From Novosphingobium resinovorum (lineage in GTDB: Bacteria; Pseudomonadota; Alphaproteobacteria; Sphingomonadales; Sphingomonadaceae), in NCBI RefSeq assembly GCF_027922145.1, contig NZ_BSFC01000021.1:62001-126000 (forward strand): 64,000 nucleotides of DNA, written 5' to 3'. The notes under the pieces were generated by a model, which was not told the origin of the DNA, did no database searches, and saw nothing but the letters and a program-made list of their open reading frames with translations. Position 1 is the first letter of the stretch. Every line of letters begins with the position of its first letter. A program made the translations under genes and the position numbers. Below, piece by piece: positions 17,115-25,567 of the stretch.

Positions 17115-19523
17115 GTGACCACGACTGCTCGATTCATGGGCGCTACCGGCGTCTCCGTCCTCGCATTGCTGGCAGCGACTTGTCCGGCTTCGGCACGGGC
17201 CGAAGCGGCGGACGCGGCCGCCGATACCGCAGCGGCGGCGGCTGAGGGCGGCGGCGGTCCGATCGGCGAGATCGTCGTCTCGGCGGAGCGCACCAACGTC
17301 ACGCTCCAGAAGGCATCGCTGTCGGTCACGGCGGTCACCGACGATACGCTGAACAAGGCGAACATCACCGAAGTCACCGGGCTCAACGGCAGCGTGCCGG
17401 GCCTCGTCGTCGCCAAGAGCGGCGGCGGCGAGCGGATGATCTCGATCCGCGGCATCGGTTCGGAGACGCCGGAGAACCCCTCGACCCAGCCAGGCGTCTC
17501 GTTCCACGTCGACGGCGTCTACATCTTCAACTCGATCGCCGCGAACGCCGCCTTCATCGACGTTGCGCAGGTGGAAGTACTGCGCGGCCCGCAGGGCACG
17601 ATGTACGGGCAGGGCTCGACCGGCGGCACCATCAACGTCGTGTCGAAGCAGCCCGACGCCTCGGCGCTGTCCGGCTCGGCGAATGTCGGTTACGGCAACT
17701 ATAACATGCTCAAGGCGGATGCCGCGATCAATGTGCCGATCACCGATACGCTGGCGATCCGTGCGGCCGGGCAGCGCCTGCGCCATGACGGCTATGCCAA
17801 GGCCACTGACGTCGCCGGCCAGCCCGGTTACGAACTCGACGACGCCGATGAATGGGGCGGCAAGCTGGCCGTCAAGTGGACCCCGACCGACCGCGTCTCG
17901 GTGCTGCTCTCGACCATCCAGTACAAGGGTGACCAGAACGCGACCGCGCAGAAGAACGTCCTCGACCCCAATCCTGACCCGCGCGAACTGACGCAGGATT
18001 TCCCGGGCAAGACCTATATCCGCACGCAGCTCTACTACGGCGTGGTCAAGTTCGATCTCGGCGGCGCGACGTTCAGTTCGATAACCGGCTACCAGAAGCT
18101 GCACAGTGACCTGTCATGGGACGGCGACGGGCTGAACCCGGCACTGTTCCTGCAGGCCAGCGGCGGCTTCTACAACTACGACCACATCGCCACCTGGCAG
18201 CAGAACACCGCCTCTTGGACGCAGGAATACAACATCGCCTCGGACAACGAGGGGCCATTCCGCTGGATCGTCGGCGGGGTCTACCTGCGCTCGAAGAACA
18301 AGAACTACATCAACGAATATCGCGACAACAAGGGCGACGGCCTCAACCCGCCGCTGTCCACGGGAACTCTGTTCAGCGATCCGCTGGTCGAAGCGATCAC
18401 TTATGCCGAACTCTCCGCGATCACCCGCGAGGCCTATGCCGGGTATGCACAAGGCAGTCTCGAACTGACGAACGCGCTGACGGTAACGGCGGGCATCCGC
18501 TACAACCACGACAAGTACAGCGGCGTCAGCGACAGCATGTCCGGCGGTACCAGCGGGCAGACGTCGGGGGCCTATCTCCAGCCTGCGCCGACCCTCGGCA
18601 CCAGCACCGGACGCCTGACCGGCAAGTTCGCGCTGGACTACCAGTTGACCCCCAGCAACATGGTCTACGCCAGCTACACGCGCGGCTTCAAGCCGGGCGG
18701 CATCAACAGCGCGGCGGCGAGCGGGAACAGTTCCTACGCCATCTTCGGCATGGAAACCGGCGTGAAGCCGACCTACAAGCCCGAGACTTTGGACTCGATC
18801 GAGATCGGTTCCAAGAACCGCTTCTTTGGCGATACGCTGCAGATCAATGCCTCGGCGTTCTACTACTTCTACAAGGACCTGCAGTTCCTCGAGGAGGACG
18901 CGGTGCTGTTCGGCGAGGGCATCAGCAATGCCCCGAAGGCGGAAGTCTACGGCGCCGAACTGGAGATGGACTGGCACGCCACGCAGCACCTGAGGTTCGA
19001 GGGCTCGCTATCGCTGCTGCACGGCAAGTTCACCGAGGACTATCTGGCCCTCAACGCCACGGCTGCCGACGCGGCACAGGTCGCGGCGGGCTATGGCGGC
19101 GTCGGCGGGTTCTTCGGCAACTTCTACGCGGCAACGATGGTGCGCGAAGCGGCGCGCGAGAACATCAATGGCAACAAGATCCCCAAGATGCCCTCGGTGC
19201 AGGGATCGGCGGCGATCTCGTGGACGGGCGAAGTCGGCCCGGGCGAGTTCACCGCCCGCGCGCAGTACATCTATCGCGGCAAGTTCCAGTCGCGCGTGTT
19301 CAACACGCCGGGACAGGACGATACGCCCGACTACTCGCAGGTGAACCTGTTCGCGAGCTATGCTTTCGCAGATACCGGCATCAGTGTCTCGGCGACGGTG
19401 ACCAACTTGTTCGACAAGAATGGCATCAACTCGCGCTTCACCGACCCTTACGGCAGCGGGCAGATTTCGGATACGTACATCCCGCCACGCCAGGCGCTCT
19501 TCTCGGTCGGGTACAAGTTCTGA
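17115..19523 (+). CDS. TonB-dependent receptor
   Basis: About 802 residues. A signal peptide (ARFMGATGVSVLALLAATCPASARA) precedes a TonB-box-like GEIVVSAERTN, the plug domain (SVTAVTDDTLNKANITEV; DVAQVEVLRGPQGTMYGQGS) and the barrel, ending IPPRQALFSVGYKF with terminal Phe. GTG at 17115 is used because GGGGG lies 5 bp upstream; ATG at 17103 is an in-frame alternative. A ribokinase-like gene follows after 34 bp, probably in one operon, which points to a carbohydrate or nucleoside ligand rather than a siderophore. Trehalase is divergent upstream. Confidence 0.95.
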   Translation: MTTTARFMGATGVSVLALLAATCPASARAEAADAAADTAAAAAEGGGGPIGEIVVSAERTNVTLQKASLSVTAVTDDTLNKANITEVTGLNGSVPGLVVAKSGGGERMISIRGIGSETPENPSTQPGVSFHVDGVYIFNSIAANAAFIDVAQVEVLRGPQGTMYGQGSTGGTINVVSKQPDASALSGSANVGYGNYNMLKADAAINVPITDTLAIRAAGQRLRHDGYAKATDVAGQPGYELDDADEWGGKLAVKWTPTDRVSVLLSTIQYKGDQNATAQKNVLDPNPDPRELTQDFPGKTYIRTQLYYGVVKFDLGGATFSSITGYQKLHSDLSWDGDGLNPALFLQASGGFYNYDHIATWQQNTASWTQEYNIASDNEGPFRWIVGGVYLRSKNKNYINEYRDNKGDGLNPPLSTGTLFSDPLVEAITYAELSAITREAYAGYAQGSLELTNALTVTAGIRYNHDKYSGVSDSMSGGTSGQTSGAYLQPAPTLGTSTGRLTGKFALDYQLTPSNMVYASYTRGFKPGGINSAAASGNSSYAIFGMETGVKPTYKPETLDSIEIGSKNRFFGDTLQINASAFYYFYKDLQFLEEDAVLFGEGISNAPKAEVYGAELEMDWHATQHLRFEGSLSLLHGKFTEDYLALNATAADAAQVAAGYGGVGGFFGNFYAATMVREAARENINGNKIPKMPSVQGSAAISWTGEVGPGEFTARAQYIYRGKFQSRVFNTPGQDDTPDYSQVNLFASYAFADTGISVSATVTNLFDKNGINSRFTDPYGSGQISDTYIPPRQALFSVGYKF

Positions 19524-19557
19524 TAAATAGGGCGAGGGAGCCGATCCGGGAGTCAGC

Positions 19558-20454
19558 ATGAGCGTCACGGTCTTCGGTTCCCTCAATCTCGACATAGCGC
19601 TGCGCCTGCCGGCGAAGGCCGCCTGGGGGCAGACCCTGCTGGTGGAGGACAGCGCGCAGGCGGTCGGCGGCAAGGGGCTCAACCAGGCGATAGCCTCGGC
19701 GCGGTTCGGATCGGTAACGCGCATGGCGGGAGCGGTCGGCGACAATGCGGCGGGGCGCCTGCTGCTGGAGGCGCTTGGCCGCGACGGCGTCGATACCGCG
19801 CATGTCGAGGTGCTGGCAGGGCAGGGCAGCGGTCGCGCCACGATCCTGATCGAACCCGGCGGCGACAACATGATCGCGGTCGAGGCCGGGGCCAACCTCC
19901 TGGCACGCGCCGAGGTCGCGCTCGGTGCGATCGACGCGGCGACGCGGGTGCTGCTCGTCCAGTTGGAAACCGATATCGACGCCATCGCCGCGCTGTTCGC
20001 CAGCGATGCGGCCGCGCATGTCCGCAGGATCGTCAACGCCGCTCCGGCCATCCCGGCGGGCGCGCGGCTGTTCGGCATGGCGGACATGATGATCTTCAAC
20101 CAGACTGAGTTCGCCGACTACCTTGCGCTGGATCGCGAGCCGGAGACGCTCGACGATCTGCTCGTGGCACGCCGCCTCCTGGCGCGGCCGGATCAGACTG
20201 TTGTGGTGACGCTCGGCGCGCTGGGATCAGCGGCGATCGGGGTGGAGAGTGCGACGTTCGTGCCTGCGGTTCCGGCCGAGCGGGTCGTCGATACCAGCGG
20301 CGCCGGGGACTGCTTCTGCGGCGTGCTCGCCGCCTGCATCGATCAGGGCGTGGGTCTGGAAGCAGCGCTGCGACTGGCTAACGCTGCGGCGTCGCTCTCG
20401 GTAGGGCGCAGGGGTGCCGCGCCGTCGATGCCGCTAAGGTTGGAGATCGGGTAG
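19558..20454 (+). CDS. PfkB-family carbohydrate kinase (ribokinase-like)
   Basis: A 298-residue sugar kinase. PfkB signature 1 appears as VGGKGLNQAIASARFG and signature 2 as VDTSGAGDCFCGVLAA, with the catalytic Asp in GAGD. N-terminal SLNLDIALRLPA matches the substrate-binding strand of ribokinase. GGGAG lies 7 bp before the ATG. It phosphorylates a sugar or nucleoside with ATP in the cytoplasm. Close linkage to the receptor upstream suggests it traps the imported sugar. Ribose is the default guess; the exact substrate cannot be fixed. Confidence 0.92.
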   Translation: MSVTVFGSLNLDIALRLPAKAAWGQTLLVEDSAQAVGGKGLNQAIASARFGSVTRMAGAVGDNAAGRLLLEALGRDGVDTAHVEVLAGQGSGRATILIEPGGDNMIAVEAGANLLARAEVALGAIDAATRVLLVQLETDIDAIAALFASDAAAHVRRIVNAAPAIPAGARLFGMADMMIFNQTEFADYLALDREPETLDDLLVARRLLARPDQTVVVTLGALGSAAIGVESATFVPAVPAERVVDTSGAGDCFCGVLAACIDQGVGLEAALRLANAAASLSVGRRGAAPSMPLRLEIG

Positions 20455-20490
20455 AGTACGAAGACATCGGGTTGCCGCACCCTCGCACTT

Positions 20491-20567
20491 CGTCATTGCG
20501 AGCGCAGCGAAGCAATCCAAGGCGGCTCAAGACTGCCCTGGATTGCTTCGCTACGCTCGCAATGACG
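20491..20567. repeat. 77-bp palindrome, copy 2
   Basis: Same element as at 7343-7419, with a few compensating differences in the stem. It lies between the convergent kinase and MFS genes. Confidence 0.85.
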
Positions 20568-20579
20568 ATTTAAAGTTCC

Positions 20580-21800
20580 TTACTCCGCCGCCACGACCTG
20601 CACAGCCTGCACCCCGCGCTCCCCCGGCTTGCGCAGGATCGCGACAGCGCAGAACAGTACCGCACTCAGCACCGCGAGGCCGAGGAAGATGCCCGAGAAA
20701 CTGCCAGTCTGGTCCTTGACCGCGCCGCCCAGCGCCGGACCGATCGCGGCCGAGGTCGATACCGCCATCATGATCGAATAGAGTTCCAGCGAAGCGCGTT
20801 GTCCGAAATAGGACTGCAGCAGCATGACCGTGCTGACGTAGCTGAAGCCCAGCCCACCGCCGAACGTCACCATCCACAGCATCAGCGAGATCGGTCCGTC
20901 GATCATCGCCAGCGTGGCGGCGGAGACTCCCAGGCACCCCAGCGAAACCATCGTCAACGTCCGCGCGCTGGTCTTCTCGCCCGCGATGCCCGCCAGTGCC
21001 GATCCGATCGCGCAGACCAGAGCCGCAAGGCTGATGAGCTGCGAGGCTCGGTCCTGCGCGATGCCGTGCTCCATCAAGTGCTGGTAGGCGAAACCGTGCG
21101 TGGTGGTGTTGATCGCAAGGCATGCAGTATAGGCGAGGACCACCACCCAGAACTGCACGGTGCCGAGCGCGCGGCGCACGGTCCACTCGGCCGGTGCACC
21201 CGGGGACGCGACGTGCTCCTCGGGCGCGGCGATGTGGAGGCGTCCGGCGGTGAGGGTGCAAAAGCCCCCCACGACGACCGAGGCCACGGCGAAGAGCAGC
21301 CAGTAGAAGCGCCAGTCGAACCCGGCGCTCTGCGATCCGTACCACAGCAGCGGCCCGGCGACGGCGCCGAGGTTGCCGATCGTGAAGTAGAGTCCCAGCA
21401 CCGTCGAGCGGCGCCGGAAACTGCTCGACAGGATATGCACGGCAGGCACGGTGCCGCAGAAGCAGTAGCCGATGCCGAGCAGCGTGGTGCCCAGATAGTA
21501 GCCCATCACGCCGGTCGAGGTGTAGAGCAGCCAGAAGGCCACGAACAGGATCACCGTCCCCGCCGCCAGCGTGCGCCCGATGCCGAGCTTGCGGATCGTC
21601 AGCGCGGGGGCGAGGCTGACGATCCCGCAGGCTGTGCCCAGCAGGGTGAAGCCGAAGCCCGCCTGCGCCCAGGTCATGCCGAACGCCTCGACCATCGAGG
21701 GCAGCACCATGCCCAGCGAGTTGAACGTCCCCGCCGAGAGCAGGAAGTACATCAGGCACAAAGCCTGAAGCACGATCATGACGAGCAGACGGGTGTTCAT
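20580..21800 (-). CDS. MFS transporter
   Basis: A 406-residue major facilitator with about 12 hydrophobic helices, starting MNTRLLVMIVLQALCLMYFL; the ATG at 21800 has AGGGAT upstream. The frame is open to 21860 but the extra residues are not membrane-like. Residues TLLGIGYCFCGTVPAVHILS and SSSFRRRSTVLGLYFTIGNLG form the first-half signature. It lies 160 bp downstream of the isochorismatase-fold hydrolase on the same strand. It probably carries the substrate or a product of the RutA-like/hydrolase pair. Confidence 0.88.
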   Translation of the reverse strand: MNTRLLVMIVLQALCLMYFLLSAGTFNSLGMVLPSMVEAFGMTWAQAGFGFTLLGTACGIVSLAPALTIRKLGIGRTLAAGTVILFVAFWLLYTSTGVMGYYLGTTLLGIGYCFCGTVPAVHILSSSFRRRSTVLGLYFTIGNLGAVAGPLLWYGSQSAGFDWRFYWLLFAVASVVVGGFCTLTAGRLHIAAPEEHVASPGAPAEWTVRRALGTVQFWVVVLAYTACLAINTTTHGFAYQHLMEHGIAQDRASQLISLAALVCAIGSALAGIAGEKTSARTLTMVSLGCLGVSAATLAMIDGPISLMLWMVTFGGGLGFSYVSTVMLLQSYFGQRASLELYSIMMAVSTSAAIGPALGGAVKDQTGSFSGIFLGLAVLSAVLFCAVAILRKPGERGVQAVQVVAAE

Positions 21801-21960
21801 CTTGGTATGATCCCTGTGGCGGGGCGGGTGGAGGGGGCGGTGTTTCTCGGCACCGCCCACCGGCTGAGTACAATCATGCGTATCGACACAAGCGCGGTGC
21901 CGACACTTCTCTCCACGCGGAGCAAGATGGCATCCATGGCCCGCATCGTCGAGAGGGTGT

Positions 21961-22596
21961 TCATGCGCTCCACGCAGCCATGACCGCGTCGGTGGTCACC
22001 AGCAGCGAGGTATTCGCGGCCAGCGCCTTGAGCGCGTGGGCGTGAAGGTCCGGTTCATAGGCGGCGCAGGCGTCGGACACCACGAAGGTATGGAAATCGC
22101 GATGGAAGGCATCGCGCGTGGTGGAATCGACGCAGCACTCGGTGGTGAGGCCGGTCATCACCAACGTGTCGATCCCGCGCGTGCGAAGTTGCTGTTCCAG
22201 ATCGGTGCCGTGAAAGCTGGAATAGACCAGCTTGGACACCTCGATGTCACCCGGCTGGGGGAACAGGCGATAGTAGTCCTCGCCGCCGCTGCCGATCCGG
22301 CAGATGCCTTCCTCGCCGGGCGTACCGCGCCGGGCCATCAGCGTTTTCAGCGCCTCGGAATCGGTTTCGGGGCGCGTCATCACCCGCATGAACGCTACCG
22401 TAGCTCCGGCCGTGCGGGCGGCGGCGATGAGCGTCTCGATCCGGTCGATCGCGGCCTCGGCCGGAGCGAGGTCGATGCCGAAGCGACCGATCAGGCCCTC
22501 GGGCGCGGCGAAGTCGACCTGCACGTCCACCACGATCAGGGCAGTGCGGGCCGGAGCGATCATCCCGGCGGGGTCGATGTGCGGCAAGTCAGCCAT
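21961..22596 (-). CDS. Isochorismatase-superfamily cysteine hydrolase (RutB-like)
   Basis: A 211-residue hydrolase with the catalytic triad of the isochorismatase fold: Asp24 (IVVDVQVDF), Lys122 (EVSKLVYSSF) and Cys155 (GLTTECCVDST). Family members cleave amides such as ureidoacrylate (RutB), biuret, N-carbamoylsarcosine and nicotinamide. Its first 8 bp overlap the end of the RutA-like monooxygenase gene, so translation is coupled. In the Rut pathway RutB hydrolyses the RutA product, and this pair may act in the same order. Identity to true RutB is not strong enough by eye to name it. Confidence 0.88.
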   Translation of the reverse strand: MADLPHIDPAGMIAPARTALIVVDVQVDFAAPEGLIGRFGIDLAPAEAAIDRIETLIAAARTAGATVAFMRVMTRPETDSEALKTLMARRGTPGEEGICRIGSGGEDYYRLFPQPGDIEVSKLVYSSFHGTDLEQQLRTRGIDTLVMTGLTTECCVDSTTRDAFHRDFHTFVVSDACAAYEPDLHAHALKALAANTSLLVTTDAVMAAWSA

Positions 22597-23716
22597 GCGC
22601 GGGTTCCATCCGGCTCGGGAAGCGCTCGCGCAAGGTCGGCAGCACTTTTTCGCCGAAGATGGGCAGCGCGGCGTGATAGTCCGGGAAGATCAGCATCAGA
22701 CCGTCGAGCGAGGTCATCTCGAAAATCTCCGACAGGCGCGCCGTCACAGTCTCCGGCGTGCCCAGTACGTGCGGGGTCATGAAGGTGGAGCGGGCCTTCT
22801 GCGTGAAGGCGTTCTCCTTGCCGATCTCGCTATCGAGGAAGCCGTAGGCACGCATCATACCGTGGAGAGCTTCCTCGTCGAATCCGGCACGGAAATGAGC
22901 GGCGGTTTCTTCGGCGGCCTCGTCAGTGTCGCCGAACACCACGGTCATCATGGAGTACGTGCGGATCTTCGCGCCGTGACCGGCCGCCTCCGCCTTGGCG
23001 TCGGCGCTGGCTTTCGCCAGTTCCTCGACGTTGCCGCCCGAAAGGAACAGCGCGTCCATCTCGTTGGCCGTGAATTCGATGCCGACTTTCGAGGTTCCCG
23101 CACAGACGAGGAACGGCGGAGCCTGTGGCTTGGGGTTCGACATGCAGTCGTCGAGGGTGAAGTACTTGCCCTCCATCGTCACTGAATCCTGCGTCCACAG
23201 CGCCTTGATGCCCCTGATCCACTCGGTGGCGAGGACATAGCGTTCGTCGTGGTCCACGCCCTCGGGCCAGGCGCCCATCTGCGAGAATTCGCCCTTGTAG
23301 GAGCCCGTCACCACGTTCAGCCCGGCGCGGCCATGGCTGATCTGGTCGAGCGTGGCGATCATCTTGGCCGTGACGGCCGGGTTCTGCAGGATCGTGTGGA
23401 CGGTCGCCCAAACTTTCACCCGGCTCGTCGCCTGCGCCAGGCCCGCCATCAGCATCGGCGAGTCCAGCGATGTGTTCCAGTGCTGCGTCTCGCCGCCGTA
23501 GCCGCGGTACTTGGCCATCGCCATGATGAAATCGAGGCCGATGTCCTCGGCCAGCCGCGCGGCCTTGAGGTTATAGTCGTAGGACCCGTCGAGCGTGGGC
23601 GCGTTCTTCGACAAGATCCAGCCACCGTTCGCCATCGGCATGAAGATGCCGAGGTCGCGCCCTCCGGTGTCGGACGGGAGGCCGAAGCTCTCGGGACGCG
23701 GTTGGCTCTGGATCAT
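22589..23716 (-). CDS. LLM-class flavin monooxygenase, RutA-like
   Basis: A 375-residue luciferase-like flavin monooxygenase sharing the RutA layout: PMANGGWILSKNAPTLDGSY, FIMAMAKYRGYGGETQHWN, GRAGLNVVTGSYKGEFSQMG and LLMLIFPDY-like C-terminus. The active-site Asn of the RutA group is kept in AGLNVVTG. It differs from the rutA product at 3043 in the substrate loops (WATVHTILQNPA in place of [12 protein letters not shown]), so it likely attacks a different ring or amide. GGGGAG lies just upstream of the ATG at 23716. It overlaps the downstream hydrolase gene by 8 bp; an MFS gene follows. A flavin reductase is needed and none is adjacent. Confidence 0.92.
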   Translation of the reverse strand: MIQSQPRPESFGLPSDTGGRDLGIFMPMANGGWILSKNAPTLDGSYDYNLKAARLAEDIGLDFIMAMAKYRGYGGETQHWNTSLDSPMLMAGLAQATSRVKVWATVHTILQNPAVTAKMIATLDQISHGRAGLNVVTGSYKGEFSQMGAWPEGVDHDERYVLATEWIRGIKALWTQDSVTMEGKYFTLDDCMSNPKPQAPPFLVCAGTSKVGIEFTANEMDALFLSGGNVEELAKASADAKAEAAGHGAKIRTYSMMTVVFGDTDEAAEETAAHFRAGFDEEALHGMMRAYGFLDSEIGKENAFTQKARSTFMTPHVLGTPETVTARLSEIFEMTSLDGLMLIFPDYHAALPIFGEKVLPTLRERFPSRMEPAHG

Positions 23717-23884
23717 CTGGCTCCCCTGCTCGTAAATCTTGGCCAAGGCTAGAATGGGGCGCGGCGGGGTTCTTGTCACCCTGCGCCCATGCTGTTGTCG
23801 CCGGTCAAGGCATCGGGCGCGAGAGGCATAGATGCGTCGGCGTGCTCGCGCTAGGTGCGCCGGGTATTCGTGAGGGAGTTCGAC

Positions 23885-24709
23885 ATGAGCAACTGGTTCA
23901 TCACCGGCGTCAGCACCGGGCTCGGACGCGCCATCGCGCAAGTCGCGCTGGACGCCGGGCATACCGTCGTCGGCACCGTGCGCAACGCCGATGCCGTCGC
24001 CGCCTTCGAGGCGATGGGGGAGAGGGCCATCGGCATGGTCCTCGACGTGACGGACCTCGGCGCGGTGAAGGCGGTGTTCGATGCGGCCGAGGAGCGCACC
24101 GGCGGCCTCGACGTGGTCGTGAATAACGCAGGCCTCGGCTATACCGGGGCCATCGAGGAAACGCCGATCGACGACGCGAAGGCGCTGTTCGACGTCAACG
24201 TCTGGGGGGCGCTGGCAGTGATCCAGGCTGCGCTGCCGCATTTGCGGGCGCGAAGGGCCGGTCACATCGTCAATGTCGGATCGATCAGTGGCATGGCCTG
24301 CTGGAACGGCACCGGCATCTACGGCGCCAGCAAGTTCGCGCTCGACTGCATCGGGAGGACGCTGGCTCAGGAGGTGGGGCCGCTCGGCATCAGGGTGACC
24401 AACGTGGCTCCAGGGGGCATGCGTACCGAGTTCGCCGCCTCGCGGCTGCTGGGGGCCGAGCCCTCGATCGCCGACTATGCCGGGACTGCGCACGTCGCGC
24501 GGCAGGTACTGACCGGCCATCACGGCGAGGAACCGAGCGATCCGGTGATGATTGCGCAAGCGATCGTGACGGCCATCGCCGCGCCGGAGCCGCCGCTGGT
24601 GTTGCTGCTGGGAGAGGATGCCTTGGGCTACGCCAAAGGGGAGTTCGCGATGCTCCAAGGGCAATTCGACACCTGGATGCATCTGACGACGGCAGTGGCT
24701 GCAAAATAA
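23885..24709 (+). CDS. SDR-family oxidoreductase
   Basis: A 274-residue classical short-chain dehydrogenase. The cofactor motif TGxxxGxG is ITGVSTGLGRAI, the NNAG motif is VVNNAGLGY, and the active site has Ser in VGSISGMA and Tyr-x3-Lys in YGASK. The ATG at 23885 follows GAGGGAG. It is divergent from the RutA-like gene and may belong to the same pathway, oxidising or reducing a hydroxyl/carbonyl with NAD(P)H. The substrate is unknown. Confidence 0.92.
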   Translation: MSNWFITGVSTGLGRAIAQVALDAGHTVVGTVRNADAVAAFEAMGERAIGMVLDVTDLGAVKAVFDAAEERTGGLDVVVNNAGLGYTGAIEETPIDDAKALFDVNVWGALAVIQAALPHLRARRAGHIVNVGSISGMACWNGTGIYGASKFALDCIGRTLAQEVGPLGIRVTNVAPGGMRTEFAASRLLGAEPSIADYAGTAHVARQVLTGHHGEEPSDPVMIAQAIVTAIAAPEPPLVLLLGEDALGYAKGEFAMLQGQFDTWMHLTTAVAAK

Positions 24710-24991
24710 TCTCGGATGAGGGCGTTTCTGACAAGCCCTTGGCATGCACATGAAACCATGACGATTTTGATGCTGGCGCTCGGCATATGCGGCAATGTCG
24801 AGGCAAAGTAATCTACACTAATTCGCGTTATGTGATCTGGTCGACTCTCAGCGTGCGTATTTTGATTTAATATTCACCCAGGGTTCGCGCAATAAACGAG
24901 TCGTTTTCCCTGAAAATATGTAAAATTGCGTCTTACGCGTCATATATTGCTTGTCTGAGGTCGATGTGAGACGCATTGGGAGGGTACTCCA

Positions 24992-25510
24992 ATGAACAGG
25001 CAGAAGTTTGTTGCAGCCGCTGTCGTGGGTCTTGCTTTGTGCGTAGCGCCGAGTGGCGGCCGGGCAGAAACCGAGACCGATACGCTTTCCGTCATTGCGC
25101 CGCCGAGCGTCCAGAACTGGTCGGAGAACGTGTTCCGACAATTCGAGCGTAAGGTCAGGTATCCGGCTCCGATGGGCACGATGCCGGCCAGCGAAGGCAT
25201 CGTCGCCGTCAAGTTCAATTGCAGCGAAGACGGCGTGCCTTCACAAGTCCAACTCTACAAGACTTCGGGTCACGGCGACCTCGACCGCGCAACGGTGCGC
25301 GCGGTGGAGCGCATCGCCACGCTTCACCCGCTGCCGCGCGGGGTGGGGCATGACCAACAGTATATCGTGCGCGTTCTCTTCGCCAATTCGGAGGGTTATG
25401 CGCAAAGGAACATGACCCGGCTGCGCGAGGATGCTGCCCGCAGCAATGCATGGGTCGGCCGCAGCGGGGCGACCACGGCGATGCTCGAACTCGTCCCCCC
25501 GAAAGGCTGA
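24992..25510 (+). CDS. Secreted protein with TonB C-terminal domain
   Basis: A 172-residue protein with a cleavable-looking signal peptide (KFVAAAVVGLALCVAPSGGRA) and one TonB-C-like domain: RYPAPMGTMPASEGIVAVKF, CSEDGVPSQVQLYKTSGHGDLDRATVRAV, IATLHPLP. Canonical TonB has an uncleaved N-terminal anchor and a long Pro-rich spacer; both are missing here, so it should be free in the periplasm and unable to transmit force from ExbBD. Its role is unclear: it could bind TonB boxes as a modulator. It is convergent with the AraC-amidase gene across a hairpin. Confidence 0.8.
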   Translation: MNRQKFVAAAVVGLALCVAPSGGRAETETDTLSVIAPPSVQNWSENVFRQFERKVRYPAPMGTMPASEGIVAVKFNCSEDGVPSQVQLYKTSGHGDLDRATVRAVERIATLHPLPRGVGHDQQYIVRVLFANSEGYAQRNMTRLREDAARSNAWVGRSGATTAMLELVPPKG

Positions 25511-25529
25511 CGCCGCGCGCCCCCGCCTC

Positions 25530-25561
25530 GACCGTGCGCCTGCCCATGCGGGCGCACGGTC
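25530..25561. terminator. Hairpin between convergent genes
   Basis: A perfect 11-bp stem (GACCGTGCGCC with GGCGCACGGTC) and 10-nt loop between the TonB-C gene and the convergent AraC-amidase gene. There is no T tract on either side, so it may be a weak two-way terminator. Confidence 0.45.
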
Positions 25562-25567
25562 GCTGCT

